The notes under the pieces: model-generated
What the model saw: the letters and a program-made list of their open reading frames with translations, nothing else
What the model was told of the DNA's origin: nothing
Databases searched by the model: none
DNA from: Sphingomonas sp. EC-HK361
Lineage (GTDB): Bacteria; Pseudomonadota; Alphaproteobacteria; Sphingomonadales; Sphingomonadaceae
DNA: 64,000 nucleotides
Reading direction: 5' to 3'
Assembly (NCBI RefSeq): GCF_902498785.1
Contig: NZ_LR701494.1
Coordinates: forward strand, 124,001 to 188,000
In this document: one piece after another, positions 38,226 through 47,763 of the stretch
Layout of the letters: every line of letters begins with the position of its first letter
Position numbering within the stretch: the stretch's first letter is position 1
Translations under genes and position numbers: made by a program

Positions 38226-39230
38226 ATGGGCGGAAGAATGCCGGTCAAATCCCTCGACGCTGCCGATAACGGCGCGCGTAAAGCGATACTGCTTTTGAAT
38301 GGCGCCGAAGCTCGCGGCGTCTTTCCGCGTGACGCGGTACGGCTCGACGACGAGACGCGCGCCGACGTCGGGGACCTCATCGTTGCGTTTGTAGGCGATA
38401 TCGTGCGCGCCCTTTGCGACCGGATGGCGGTGCACCAAATCGACGCCGAAGCCGTAAGCGTACGGCTGGCGAGGGCCGGCATGCTGCGCGACACTGACCT
38501 TGTCGGGGAGGTGATCGATCGGGCGCGCCTGTCACGGATCGCGTCGCGATTGCCGCTGATCGCTCGCGAGAGTGAAGCAAGCTTTCTCGTGCGCCTTTCG
38601 GACTGTCCGGATGACCGGGTCGCATCGGCAGCAACGGCATTGTTGCGCGCTGAAAACCGGCGCCGCGCAGGCTCCGGCGGAACCGAGCTTCCCGCCGAGC
38701 TTCATCACCGGATGGTCTGGTGGGTGGCGGCGGCGGTTCAGGACATGATCGCGCAGCCCGCCACGGACCGCATGATCGTCGATGCCGCGCTGGCCATTCT
38801 CGGCACCCATGATGAGGGCGAGCGCGTGGAAGCCTGTGCCTCGCGGCTGGCGGCGGCGATTGACGCCCGGCCTGCAGAGCTGGGCGAGGTGCTGCTCGCC
38901 GCTCTGGGTGATACCCGCCTCGCGCTGTTCATCGCGGTGCTGGCGCGCGCGACGGGCACGAGCTTCGACAACGTACGTCAGGCGGTGCTCGATCCGGAGG
39001 GGGACCGGCTCTGGCTGTTGCTGCGCGCGCAGGATGTCGCGCGACCGTTCATGGCCGAGATCGGTGTTGCGCTGACAGCGGCAGATCGCCGGCGCGATGT
39101 GCATGCGATTGCCGACTGGATCGATTGGGCGTTTGCGATTGATGTGGAGGCGGCGCAGGCCGCGATTTCGGACCTGAGCATTCCCCGCGATTTCCGCGCG
39201 GCCCGCCGCGCTCTGGAAGACGCGACATGA
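38226..39230 (+). CDS. DUF2336-like helical-repeat protein
   Basis: This 334-residue all-helical protein has HEAT-like repeats (VRLSDCPDDRVASAATALLR, ELGEVLLAALGDTRLALFIAVLARATG). The pattern of short helices with Ser/Asp before Arg/Leu-rich helices fits the alphaproteobacterial DUF2336 family, usually found beside sensor kinases. It overlaps the next kinase gene by 4 bp (ATGA at 39227-39230), which argues for a shared function. An alternative ATG lies at 38238. The role is unknown; a sensor or scaffold for the kinase is plausible. Confidence 0.6.
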   Translation: MGGRMPVKSLDAADNGARKAILLLNGAEARGVFPRDAVRLDDETRADVGDLIVAFVGDIVRALCDRMAVHQIDAEAVSVRLARAGMLRDTDLVGEVIDRARLSRIASRLPLIARESEASFLVRLSDCPDDRVASAATALLRAENRRRAGSGGTELPAELHHRMVWWVAAAVQDMIAQPATDRMIVDAALAILGTHDEGERVEACASRLAAAIDARPAELGEVLLAALGDTRLALFIAVLARATGTSFDNVRQAVLDPEGDRLWLLLRAQDVARPFMAEIGVALTAADRRRDVHAIADWIDWAFAIDVEAAQAAISDLSIPRDFRAARRALEDAT

Positions 39231-40507
39231 TCGCGCCGATCCTGCACGCCAAACTCGATGGCGAGGGGTGCTTGCTGGAGGGCGACCGTGCGTTCGCGCT
39301 GATCAACGGCGCGGCGGGCGGCGACGCGGGGCGACCATTGGCGCTGCCGGCGCTGGCGACACTCGTGCGGCTCGCACGGCGGCTGGGCACACTCATCTCG
39401 CGCGAGGTGACCTTTGCCGACGGCGATCGCGAAATCGATGCCTGGGCGCGCGTGCAGCCGGAAAGTGACGGATTGCGTCTGACGTTGTCGCAAATTCGCG
39501 AACGACCGTCGGGGAGCCAGACTGCACTGGCGCGAAGATTACCCGCGCCGATCGGGGCCTGGCAGTGGGAGACCGATCGGGCCGGGCGAATCACGTTCGT
39601 GTCGGCCGGTGCTGAGAGCCTGGAACATGTGCTCGGACGGCCGATCGATCAGCTTTTTGTGTTCGGTAAGGGCTCGGCGCTCGACGAGCAGGGTTTTTCC
39701 GAACAACCGGCAGCGATGGAAGGCAGCGGAACGGAGGTGCTGGTAAGCGCAGTGCCGCGGCTTGATCGCGACGGGCTGTTCGCCGGGTATCGCGGCGCGG
39801 CGGTGCGCGCGGCTGCCCGCCCGACCGATGCGCCCGGGCTGAACGATCTGTTCACCTCGCGGCTCGACCAAGCGCTGCGCGGACCGCTGGGGCAGATCAT
39901 CGCCAATGCCGACAGCATCCACGCGCAGGCCGATGGTCCGGTGAGCGAGGATTATGCGGGCTACGCCGCCGACATCGCCAATGCCGGACGCCATCTGATG
40001 GCGCTGATTGACGATCTGGTCGATCTGGAGGCGATCGAGCGACCGGATTTTCGCATCGACGCCGAGCCTATCGACCTCGCTGATCTCGCGCGTCGTGCAG
40101 CGGGGCTGTTCGCGGTGCGCGCTGCCGATGCCGAGGTGACGATCGTTCGGCCACCCGAAGGCACCAGCTTGATGGCGATGGGTGAATTCCGCCGCGTCCT
40201 GCAGATCCTGGTCAACCTGATCGGCAACGCCATCCGCTATGCGCCGCGCGGATCGGAGGTGATCGTTGCGGTCGCCGGGGATTCGACGCGCGGCTGGATC
40301 AGCGTCAGCGATGCCGGCAAGGGGGTCGCCGAGGCCGATCAAGGGCTTGTGTTCGAGAAATTCGGCCGCGTCGATCCGGGCGAGCCCGGCGGCAACGGAC
40401 TTGGCCTCTACATCGCGCGGCGCCTGGCGCGGGCGATGGGCGGGGACCTGACTCTGGACAGCGCGGCCGGGCAGGGCGCGCGTTTCACCCTTACGCTGCC
40501 AGCCTGA
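39227..40507 (+). CDS. PAS-domain sensor histidine kinase with H-box His replaced by Gln
   Basis: This 426-residue protein appears soluble, with no transmembrane helix. A PAS-like region lies at about residues 90-200 (WQWETDRAGRITFVSAGAE). The dimerisation helix reads RLDQALRGPLGQIIANADSI where the family has xHELRTPLN; the His position is Gln215 (codon caa). The ATPase domain looks intact: N-box VNLIGNAIRYA, G1 DAGKGVAEAD, F-box VFEKFGR and G2 GNGLGLYIARRLARAMGG. It should bind ATP but cannot autophosphorylate at the usual site. It is coupled to the DUF2336-like gene. Confidence 0.85.
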   Translation: MIAPILHAKLDGEGCLLEGDRAFALINGAAGGDAGRPLALPALATLVRLARRLGTLISREVTFADGDREIDAWARVQPESDGLRLTLSQIRERPSGSQTALARRLPAPIGAWQWETDRAGRITFVSAGAESLEHVLGRPIDQLFVFGKGSALDEQGFSEQPAAMEGSGTEVLVSAVPRLDRDGLFAGYRGAAVRAAARPTDAPGLNDLFTSRLDQALRGPLGQIIANADSIHAQADGPVSEDYAGYAADIANAGRHLMALIDDLVDLEAIERPDFRIDAEPIDLADLARRAAGLFAVRAADAEVTIVRPPEGTSLMAMGEFRRVLQILVNLIGNAIRYAPRGSEVIVAVAGDSTRGWISVSDAGKGVAEADQGLVFEKFGRVDPGEPGGNGLGLYIARRLARAMGGDLTLDSAAGQGARFTLTLPA

Positions 40508-40510
40508 CGG

Positions 40511-40711
40511 CTAGCGGCGCATCCGCCGCGCGACCAGGATCAGCAGCAGGCCGAGCACGGCGATCGCGGCGCCGCGATCGGCCCACACGCGCTGATCGAG
40601 CATCGTGCTGGATGCCGGCCAGTGGATATAACCAAGCCCCTGCCCGATGAAGAGCAGGCCCATCAACGCCATGATGACGCCGACCAAGACGAGGATGGGC
40701 CTGATCTGCAT
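40511..40711 (-). CDS. Small two-helix membrane protein
   Basis: This 66-residue protein has two transmembrane helices (about residues 5-26 and 45-62) with a short loop (GYIHWPASSTMLDQRVWADRG) between them and a basic end. No family is recognised. It lies 3 bp downstream of gltA on the same strand and is probably co-transcribed with gltX and gltA. Confidence 0.65.
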   Translation of the reverse strand: MQIRPILVLVGVIMALMGLLFIGQGLGYIHWPASSTMLDQRVWADRGAAIAVLGLLLILVARRMRR

Positions 40712-40714
40712 CGA

Positions 40715-41998
40715 TCAACGCTCCCCGATTGGAGCGTAGCTGCGCTGGGTCGGGCCGGTGTAGAGCTGGCGGGGGCGGCCGATCTTCTGGTCGGGATCGG
40801 TGATCATCTCGTTCCACTGCGCGACCCAGCCGACGGTGCGGGCGAGCGCGAAAAGAGCCGTGAACATCGAGGTGGGAAAGCCGATCGCCGAGAGAATGAC
40901 GCCCGAATAGAAATCGACGTTCGGAAACAGCTTCTTTTCGACGAAATACGGGTCGTTGAGCGCGATTTCCTCGAGCTTCAGCGCCACGTCGAACACCGGG
41001 TCCGATACGTTCAGCGCGTCGAAAACCTCGCGCACCGTCTTCTGCATCACCGTCGCGCGCGGATCGTAGTTCTTGTAGACGCGGTGGCCGAAGCCCATCA
41101 GGCGGAACGGGTCGTTCTTGTCCTTCGCCCGCGCGATGAACTCGGGAATGCGATCGACCGAGCCGATCTCGTGCAGCATGTTGAGCGCGGCCTCGTTGGC
41201 GCCACCATGCGCCGGACCCCAAAGGCAGGCGATGCCGGCCGCGATGCACGCGAACGGGTTTGCGCCCGACGATCCGGCGAGGCGCACCGTTGAGGTCGAG
41301 GCGTTCTGCTCGTGATCCGCATGGAGGATGAAGATGCGGTCCATCGCCTTTTCGATGACCGGGTTCACCTCATAGGGCTCGGCCGGCACGCCGAAGGTCA
41401 TGCGCAGGAAATTGCCGGTGTAGGAAAGCGAGTTGTCGGGATAGAGGAAAGGCTGCCCGACGCTGTATTTATAGGCCATGGCGGCGATCGTCGGCATTTT
41501 GGCGATCAGCCGGTGCGACGCGATCATGCGCTGCTGCGGATCGTGGATGTCGGTGGAATCGTGGTAGAAGGCCGAGAGCGCGCCGACGACGCCGCACATC
41601 ACCGCCATCGGGTGCGCGTCGCGGCGGAAACCGCGGAAGAACGTGGCCAATTGCTCGTGGAGCATCGTGTGGCGGGTAATCGTGCTCTCGAACGTCGCGA
41701 GTTCATCCGCATTCGGCAGCTCGCCGTTAAGGAGGAGGTAGCAGACCTCCATGAAGCTCGACTGTTCGGCCAGCTCGCCGATCGGATAGCCCCGGTGGAG
41801 CAGGACGCCCTCGTCGCCGTCGATATAGGTCAGCTTCGACTGGCACGATGCGGTCGAGGTGAAGCCGGGATCGTAGGTGAACGCACCCGTCTGCCCGTAC
41901 ATCTTGCGGATATCGATGACGTCCGGACCCACGCTGCCGTGCATCACCGGATAGTCGAAGGATTTGTCCGCCAGATTGAGCTTTGCGGCATCCGTCAT
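40715..41998 (-). CDS. gltA: Citrate synthase (type II)
   Basis: This 427-residue enzyme condenses oxaloacetate and acetyl-CoA to citrate. The active-site His is in the [13 protein letters not shown] segment and [15 protein letters not shown], with the catalytic Asp in [13 protein letters not shown] nearby. The N-terminal domain (to about residue 50) that binds NADH in Gram-negative type II enzymes is present. It overlaps gltX by 4 bp (ATGA). Confidence 0.97.
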   Translation of the reverse strand: MTDAAKLNLADKSFDYPVMHGSVGPDVIDIRKMYGQTGAFTYDPGFTSTASCQSKLTYIDGDEGVLLHRGYPIGELAEQSSFMEVCYLLLNGELPNADELATFESTITRHTMLHEQLATFFRGFRRDAHPMAVMCGVVGALSAFYHDSTDIHDPQQRMIASHRLIAKMPTIAAMAYKYSVGQPFLYPDNSLSYTGNFLRMTFGVPAEPYEVNPVIEKAMDRIFILHADHEQNASTSTVRLAGSSGANPFACIAAGIACLWGPAHGGANEAALNMLHEIGSVDRIPEFIARAKDKNDPFRLMGFGHRVYKNYDPRATVMQKTVREVFDALNVSDPVFDVALKLEEIALNDPYFVEKKLFPNVDFYSGVILSAIGFPTSMFTALFALARTVGWVAQWNEMITDPDQKIGRPRQLYTGPTQRSYAPIGER

Positions 41999-43455
41999 TG
42001 ATCGTCCTTCCTAGCGTTCAGGCGCGCGGCCGCATCGGCGAGGCGCGCCAGGCTTTCATCCCGTCCCAAGAGGACGAGCACGTCGAAGATACCGGGCGAG
42101 GTCTTGCGCCCGGTCAAGGCGGCGCGGAGCGGCTGCGCGACCTGGCCGAGCTTCACGCCCTGCTCCTCGGCCACACGCCGTACTGCGCTTTCGAGCGTCT
42201 CCGTATCCCACTCGTTCGCGGCGTCAAGCGCAGCGTGCGCGGCGTTCAAAATCGGAGCGGAATCAGCGTTTAGCAGGGCCGCGGCGGCCTCATCCATCGC
42301 GATCGGCCGGGTGTGGAACAGGAACGCGGCGCCATCCGCCATTTCGTTGATATTGGCCGCGCGTGGCTTCAGCGCCGGCATCGCCCGGGTGAGGACGGCG
42401 CGGCGAGTGTCGTCATGCTCGAAATCCAGCTTTCCGGCGACGAGATCGGCGAGCCGCTCATCATCCGCCATCCGGATATAGTGACCGTTGAGGTTCTCGA
42501 GCTTCTTGATGTCGAAGCGCGAAGGGCTCTTGCCGACACCCGCCAGATCGAACCATTCCGTCGCCTGCTCGCGGCTGATGATTTCGTCGTCGCCGTGCCC
42601 CCAGCCGAGGCGAAGCAGATAGTTGTCGAACGCTTCCGGCAGGATGCCCATCTCGTCGCGATATGCCTCGATCCCGACCGCGCCGTGGCGTTTGGACAGC
42701 TTCGCCCCGTCCGCGCCGTGGATCAGCGGGATGTGGGCGTAGGTCGGCTCCGGCCACCCCATCGCCCGGATGATCGGGAACTGGCGGAAGGCGTTGTTGA
42801 GGTGATCGTCACCGCGGATAACATGGGTGACGCCCATGTCGTGATCGTCGACGACCACCGCGAGCATATAGGTCGGCGTGCCGTCCGATCGCAGGAGGAC
42901 GAGGTCGTCGAGCTCGCCGTTCTGGACCGTTACCTCGCCCTGTACGAGATCGCGGATCGTCGTCGCGCCCTCGGTCGGGGCCTTCAGGCGGACGACATAG
43001 GGCTGATCGGCCGGGTGATCAGTGCGGTCGCGCCATGGGCTCCGGATGCGCAGCGGCGTTTTCGCGGCCTGGGCGGCGGCGCGCATCGCGGCGAGCTCGT
43101 CCTGCGTCAGGTAGCAGCGATAGGCATGGCCGTTCGCGACCATCTCCTGCGCCACTGCGGCGTGGCGATCGGCGCGGGCGAACTGGAAAACGGGTTCGCC
43201 GTCCCAATCGAGCCCGAGCCATCGCATGCCGGCCAGGATCGCGTCGATCGCCGGCTGGGTCGAGCGGGCCCGATCGGTGTCCTCGATCCGCAGCAGGAAC
43301 TCGCCGCCGTGATGGCGCGCATAGAGGAGGTTGAACAGCGCGGTGCGTGCGCCGCCGAGGTGGAGAAATCCCGTAGGCGAGGGCGCGAAGCGCGTGACGA
43401 CGGTATCGGTTGAACGCGCGGGGCTGCCCGCGGCGAGATCGGTGGTTGCGCCCAA
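41995..43455 (-). CDS. gltX: Glutamate--tRNA ligase
   Basis: This protein has 486 residues from TTG 43455; a longer frame to 43515 is open but the extra residues do not look conserved. It is a class I synthetase: the HIGH-type motif is [12 protein letters not shown] and the KMSKS motif is [10 protein letters not shown]. The start region [14 protein letters not shown] is typical. It is divergent from comEC; the chosen start leaves a 28-bp gap to it, whereas a start at 43515 would overlap it. Confidence 0.93.
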   Translation of the reverse strand: MGATTDLAAGSPARSTDTVVTRFAPSPTGFLHLGGARTALFNLLYARHHGGEFLLRIEDTDRARSTQPAIDAILAGMRWLGLDWDGEPVFQFARADRHAAVAQEMVANGHAYRCYLTQDELAAMRAAAQAAKTPLRIRSPWRDRTDHPADQPYVVRLKAPTEGATTIRDLVQGEVTVQNGELDDLVLLRSDGTPTYMLAVVVDDHDMGVTHVIRGDDHLNNAFRQFPIIRAMGWPEPTYAHIPLIHGADGAKLSKRHGAVGIEAYRDEMGILPEAFDNYLLRLGWGHGDDEIISREQATEWFDLAGVGKSPSRFDIKKLENLNGHYIRMADDERLADLVAGKLDFEHDDTRRAVLTRAMPALKPRAANINEMADGAAFLFHTRPIAMDEAAAALLNADSAPILNAAHAALDAANEWDTETLESAVRRVAEEQGVKLGQVAQPLRAALTGRKTSPGIFDVLVLLGRDESLARLADAAARLNARKDDQ

Positions 43456-43483
43456 GCGCGCGTGCTCCCAAGCTGTGAAGTCG

Positions 43484-45763
43484 ATGGCCAGTTCAGCCGC
43501 GCCAGCCCCTAGCACGCAGCCTGTGCGGCTTCAAATCGCGCCGGGGGTGCGCGCTGCGCGCACCCGACTGGAGCGCTGGCTGGAGGCGGAGCGCGACCAG
43601 TTGCCGCTGTGGCTGCCGGTTTCGGTCGGCTTTGGGACGGCGTTGTGGTTCCTGTTGCCGGCGCCGCACGCCTGGATTGCGGCAATGCTGGGACTGGCGG
43701 CGATGGCGCTTGCCGCGGTGGCACTCGGGCGGGGCGGACGCGCCGGTCGCGCTATAGCGATCGCCGCTGCGGCGGCCATCCTCGGCACCGGGTCGATCTG
43801 GTGGAGGGCGGAGCATGTCGCGGCACCGGTGCTGGCGGCGCCGACGATCGCCAGCTTCGAGGCGCGGGTGATGCGGGTCGATACGCTCCCGGCGCGCGAT
43901 CTGGTGCGGGTGTGGTTGCGACCAGAAGGGCGGGCAACCGCGGCGGGGCGTGACAAGACGGCGGTGCTGCCGCCATCGGTGTGCGTGAACATCGCGACCG
44001 CGGATACACCTGCGGGACTCGGCGTGGGCGATCGGCTAAAGTTGCGGGCGCGACTGATGCCGCCGCCCGAACGCGCGTTACCGGGAGCGTATGACTTCGC
44101 GCAAACCGCCTGGTTCCTGGGTATCGGGGCGACCGGACGCGCCTTCGCCCCGATCGAACGGCTCGCGGGGGACCCGCCACGCGACGGGCTGCGCGCGCGG
44201 CTGTCCCGGCACATCGAAGCCCGGCTGCCGGGAAGCGCGGGCGGGATCGCGTCGGCGCTCGCGACCGGGGATACCGGCGCGATCGGCGAAGACGATTCGG
44301 AGGCGATGCGGCGGGCGGGGCTGGCGCATCTGCTGTCGGTCAGCGGATTGCACATCACCGCGGTCGTCGGGCTGACGATGCTGGCGGCGATGCGGTTGCT
44401 GGCGCTCAGCCCTTGGCTGGCGCTCAAATGGAGCTTGCCGCTTGTCGCGGCCGGCATCGCTGCCGCTGCGGCGATCGGATATACGTTGCTGACGGGAAGC
44501 GAGGTGCCGACGGTGCGATCGTGCATCGCGGCGCTGATGGTGCTCGCCGCGATGGCGCTGGGGCGTGAGGCGATCACGCTGCGGCTCGTGGCGACTGGCG
44601 CGTTGATCGTGCTGCTGCTGTGGCCGGAGTCGCTCGCCGGGCCGAGCTTCCAGCTGTCGTTCGCAGCGGTCACCGCGATCGTCGCGCTCCACGAAAGTCC
44701 GCAGGTGCACCGCTGGTTCGTGAGACGAGACGAGGCCGCGTGGCGACGCTGGGCGCGCGAAGGCGGCTCGCTGCTTCTGACGGGCCTCGTCGTCGAACTC
44801 GCGCTGATGCCGATCGCCGCGTTCCATTTCCACAAGGCCGGGGTCTACGGCGCGCTCGCCAACATCGTCGCGATCCCGCTGACGACCTTTGTGGTGATGC
44901 CGCTCGAGGCCTTGGCGCTGGTGTGCGACGCGGTTGGCGCTGGTGGACCCTTCTGGTGGTTTTGCGGAAAGGCGCTCGCGTTGCTGTTGTGGCTCGCGCA
45001 TGTCACCGCCGATGCGCCGGGGTCGGTGGCGATGCTCCCAGCAATGCCGAAGGAGGCCTTTGCGGCAATGGTGGCTGGCGGGCTGTGGCTGGCGCTCTGG
45101 CGGACGCGTTGGCGGATGCTGGGGCTGGTGCCGATTGGCGTCGGGGCGATCTGGACGCTTCTGACGCCGGCTCCGGACCTGCTGATAACGGGCGACGGGC
45201 GGCATATCGCGGTGCGGACGGCTGGAGGTGACATGGCGATGCTGCGGGATCGGGCGGGTGACTATACCCGCGCGATGCTGGCGGAGAATGGAGGCATCGA
45301 CGGCGAACCACTGCTGCTGTCGGACGTGCAGACCGCACGGTGCAGCCGCGATCTCTGCCTCGTTGATCGGACGGCCGGCGGACGCCGGTTCCGCATTCTG
45401 GCGACGCGGAGCACGTATCTCGTGCCCAGCGCCGACCTCGTCACAGCATGTGCCGGCGCGGACATCGTGGTCAGCGAGCGCCGATTGCCGAAAAACTGCC
45501 GCCCCCGCTGGCTGAAACTCGACAAGTCCGCGCTCACGCGAACCGGAGGCATCGCGATCACGCTCGCGACCGGTCGAATCCAGACCGTGCGCTCACCCGG
45601 CGACCAGCACCCGTGGGTCGTCGCCGGCGTCAGTCGTAGCGGCGGAGGATACCGGAGAGCCTACCCTGCACGCGGACCTGATCGGGGGCGTAACGCTGCG
45701 GATCATAGGCGCGGTTGGCGGGATCGAGGCGGACCATCGCGCCTTCACGGCGGAAAAATTTGA
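43484..45763 (+). CDS. comEC: ComEC/Rec2 family DNA-uptake channel protein
   Basis: This protein has 759 residues from ATG 43484. It has a signal-like N-terminus, a DUF4131-type region (about residues 40-200), the ComEC core with many transmembrane helices ([44 protein letters not shown]) and a C-terminal soluble domain with [18 protein letters not shown]. No full metallo-beta-lactamase motif is visible there. The last ~45 codons run antisense through the 3' end of lexA (134 bp). That tail ([17 protein letters not shown]...) looks like shadow sequence, so an earlier natural end or a lost stop is possible. Confidence 0.85.
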   Translation: MASSAAPAPSTQPVRLQIAPGVRAARTRLERWLEAERDQLPLWLPVSVGFGTALWFLLPAPHAWIAAMLGLAAMALAAVALGRGGRAGRAIAIAAAAAILGTGSIWWRAEHVAAPVLAAPTIASFEARVMRVDTLPARDLVRVWLRPEGRATAAGRDKTAVLPPSVCVNIATADTPAGLGVGDRLKLRARLMPPPERALPGAYDFAQTAWFLGIGATGRAFAPIERLAGDPPRDGLRARLSRHIEARLPGSAGGIASALATGDTGAIGEDDSEAMRRAGLAHLLSVSGLHITAVVGLTMLAAMRLLALSPWLALKWSLPLVAAGIAAAAAIGYTLLTGSEVPTVRSCIAALMVLAAMALGREAITLRLVATGALIVLLLWPESLAGPSFQLSFAAVTAIVALHESPQVHRWFVRRDEAAWRRWAREGGSLLLTGLVVELALMPIAAFHFHKAGVYGALANIVAIPLTTFVVMPLEALALVCDAVGAGGPFWWFCGKALALLLWLAHVTADAPGSVAMLPAMPKEAFAAMVAGGLWLALWRTRWRMLGLVPIGVGAIWTLLTPAPDLLITGDGRHIAVRTAGGDMAMLRDRAGDYTRAMLAENGGIDGEPLLLSDVQTARCSRDLCLVDRTAGGRRFRILATRSTYLVPSADLVTACAGADIVVSERRLPKNCRPRWLKLDKSALTRTGGIAITLATGRIQTVRSPGDQHPWVVAGVSRSGGGYRRAYPARGPDRGRNAADHRRGWRDRGGPSRLHGGKI

Positions 45764-46313
45764 GCGTCGCCTCGCTCTCGTCGATCAGCGCGACGACGAT
45801 CTCGCCGTCGCGGGCCACCTCCTGCCGCCTGATGAGGGCATAGTCGCCGTCGAGGATGCCCGCCTCGACCATCGAATCGCCGGACACTTCGAGCGCATAA
45901 TGGTCGCCGGTGCCGAGCAGCGCGGCGGGCACGGACAGCATCGACGTGCCCTCGAACGCCTCGATCGGCATGCCGGCGGCGATCCGGCCGTGCAACGGGA
46001 TCTCGACCACGTCGTTGGCGGGTTCCGGAAGGTTCCGAAGGTTCCGGGACAGCGACAGATCGTGGACCTTCGCCCCGGCCCGAGCCTTCGCATCGGCGCG
46101 TTCGGGCAGTTTCAAAATCTCGAGCGCGCGGGCGCGATTGGGCAGGCGACGCAGGAAGCCGCGCTCCTCGAGCGCGCTGATGAGGCGGTGGACACCGGAC
46201 TTCGACTTCAACTCGAGCGCGTCCTTCATCTCCTCGAACGAGGGAGAAACACCCGTCTCCTTCAATCGATCGTCGATGAAGCAGATGAGTTCGTGCTGCT
46301 TGCGCGTGAGCAT
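45630..46313 (-). CDS. lexA: LexA repressor
   Basis: This 227-residue protein has an N-terminal winged helix (residues 1-68; [40 protein letters not shown]). The Ala-Gly cleavage site is in [12 protein letters not shown], and the S24 serine protease domain has Ser in [12 protein letters not shown] and Lys in EATLKFF. It is the SOS master repressor. An SOS box lies 19-33 bp before its start, so it autoregulates. Its 3' end overlaps the comEC frame tail to tail. Confidence 0.97.
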   Translation of the reverse strand: MLTRKQHELICFIDDRLKETGVSPSFEEMKDALELKSKSGVHRLISALEERGFLRRLPNRARALEILKLPERADAKARAGAKVHDLSLSRNLRNLPEPANDVVEIPLHGRIAAGMPIEAFEGTSMLSVPAALLGTGDHYALEVSGDSMVEAGILDGDYALIRRQEVARDGEIVVALIDESEATLKFFRREGAMVRLDPANRAYDPQRYAPDQVRVQGRLSGILRRYD

Positions 46314-46331
46314 GGCGGTCCCTTCCGCATC

Positions 46332-46346
46332 GAACAGATGCCGAAC
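46332..46346. promoter_or_regulatory. LexA (SOS) box
   Basis: The sequence gaacagatgccgaac is GAAC-N7-GAAC, the inverse of the alphaproteobacterial LexA site GTTC-N7-GTTC. It lies just before lexA. A second, imperfect pair with an 8-nt spacer (gaacatcgcgcggaac, 46354-46369) follows and may be a weaker half-site. Confidence 0.85.
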
Positions 46347-46383
46347 CTTAATAGAACATCGCGCGGAACGTCAAGCGCTTGTT

Positions 46384-47568
46384 TTATCCGAGCAGCAGGA
46401 TTTCCGCCGATTCGCCGGCTCGCGCCGATGCAGCATGGGCGGGGCGAATGACGAGGCAGTCGGCACGGGCAAGGGTGCGCAGCATCGAGGAGTCCTGGAT
46501 CGTCGAGGCGAAGACGCGGCCGGCTTGCAGGGTCGCGCGCAGATAGTCGGTACGCGCTCCGTTGGCGGGGAGGTCCTCGCCGAGGGTGGCGGTGACGGGG
46601 ACGGGCAGCGGATCGCCGGCGCCGGCGAGCGCGGCGATGACCGGGCGGACGAAGAGCAGCGCCGTCACGAAGGCGGAAACGGGGTTGCCGGGGAGCCCCA
46701 GCACCGGCATCGCACCGATCCGGCCGGCCATCATCGGCTTGCCGGGGCGCAGCGCAACGCGCCAGAAGTCGATCGTGCCGCCCGCTGCTTCGAGTGCTGG
46801 GCGGACGAGATCGTGATCGCCCACCGACGCGCCGCCGGTGGTGACGAGCAGGTCCGCCTCCACCCCGGCGAACGCATCCCGCAGGACGGTCAGCTCGTCC
46901 GGCAGGATGCCGAGGTCAATGATGTCGACGGGCAGGTCGGCGAGCATCGCGGACAGGAGCAGCCGGTTCGATTCCGGGAGCGCGGTGCCGGTGACGGGCT
47001 GGCCCGCGGCGACGAGTTCGTCCCCCGTCGCGGCGATCGCGACGCGGACGCGGCGGCGGACGGGGACCTGGCTGTGGCCACCGATCGCCAGGACGGCGAG
47101 GCGGGCGGGGGTCAGCCGCTCTCCCGCGCTGACCAGCGTGTCGCCTGCGAAGAAGTCCAGCCCGCGGGGGCGGACGTTGCGGCCGCGGGCGGGCGGGCCT
47201 TCGCCGGTGAGGGTCAGGTGCTGGCCGTCGCGCGCGGCCTCTTCCTGGATCAGCACGCTATCGGTGCCGGCGGGCATCGCGGCGCCGGTGAAGATGCGCG
47301 CTGCCTCGCCGGGGCCGACCGTGCCGTCGAAGGGGCGCCCGGCCGCGCTCTCACCGACGATACGCCAAGGGCCAGGCATGTCGGCGTGGCGGATCGCGTA
47401 GCCGTCCATCGCCGAGAGGTCGACCGCAGGCTGATCGCGGCGCGCGGGCATGTCGGCTGCGGCCCAGCGTCCGATGGCTTCGGTGAGGGTGACGTGCTCG
47501 ATGGGCACGGGCGTGAGGGTGGAGAGCAGGCGGCGTTGCGCTTCTTCGACGGGGATGAGCGGGGTCAT
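46384..47568 (-). CDS. moeA: Molybdopterin molybdotransferase
   Basis: This 394-residue protein inserts molybdate into molybdopterin-AMP in molybdenum-cofactor synthesis. Motifs: DMPARRDQPAVDLSAMDGYAIR, RIFTGAAMPAGTDSVLIQEEA, the catalytic MPT-binding TTGGASVGDHDLV and GLPGNPVSAFVTALLFVRP. It lies directly upstream of lexA on the same strand with a 70-bp gap holding the SOS box. Confidence 0.95.
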   Translation of the reverse strand: MTPLIPVEEAQRRLLSTLTPVPIEHVTLTEAIGRWAAADMPARRDQPAVDLSAMDGYAIRHADMPGPWRIVGESAAGRPFDGTVGPGEAARIFTGAAMPAGTDSVLIQEEAARDGQHLTLTGEGPPARGRNVRPRGLDFFAGDTLVSAGERLTPARLAVLAIGGHSQVPVRRRVRVAIAATGDELVAAGQPVTGTALPESNRLLLSAMLADLPVDIIDLGILPDELTVLRDAFAGVEADLLVTTGGASVGDHDLVRPALEAAGGTIDFWRVALRPGKPMMAGRIGAMPVLGLPGNPVSAFVTALLFVRPVIAALAGAGDPLPVPVTATLGEDLPANGARTDYLRATLQAGRVFASTIQDSSMLRTLARADCLVIRPAHAASARAGESAEILLLG

Positions 47569-47763
47569 GAGTGTCGGCTGCCAGATTTACGGGCGGGGGG
47601 ACAGGGGTGTTAAGGGTGGATCATCGGCTTGTCGGATAGATCGGCCACTTATAGATAAGTAGCGGATGTCGGGAATTACGTGGGTGGCTGAACGGGCATT
47701 TCCAGAGCGCAGCCCATTGTTGGCGCAGTTGTCGACCTGCATAGCCTGCCCTAAGACTTTACC

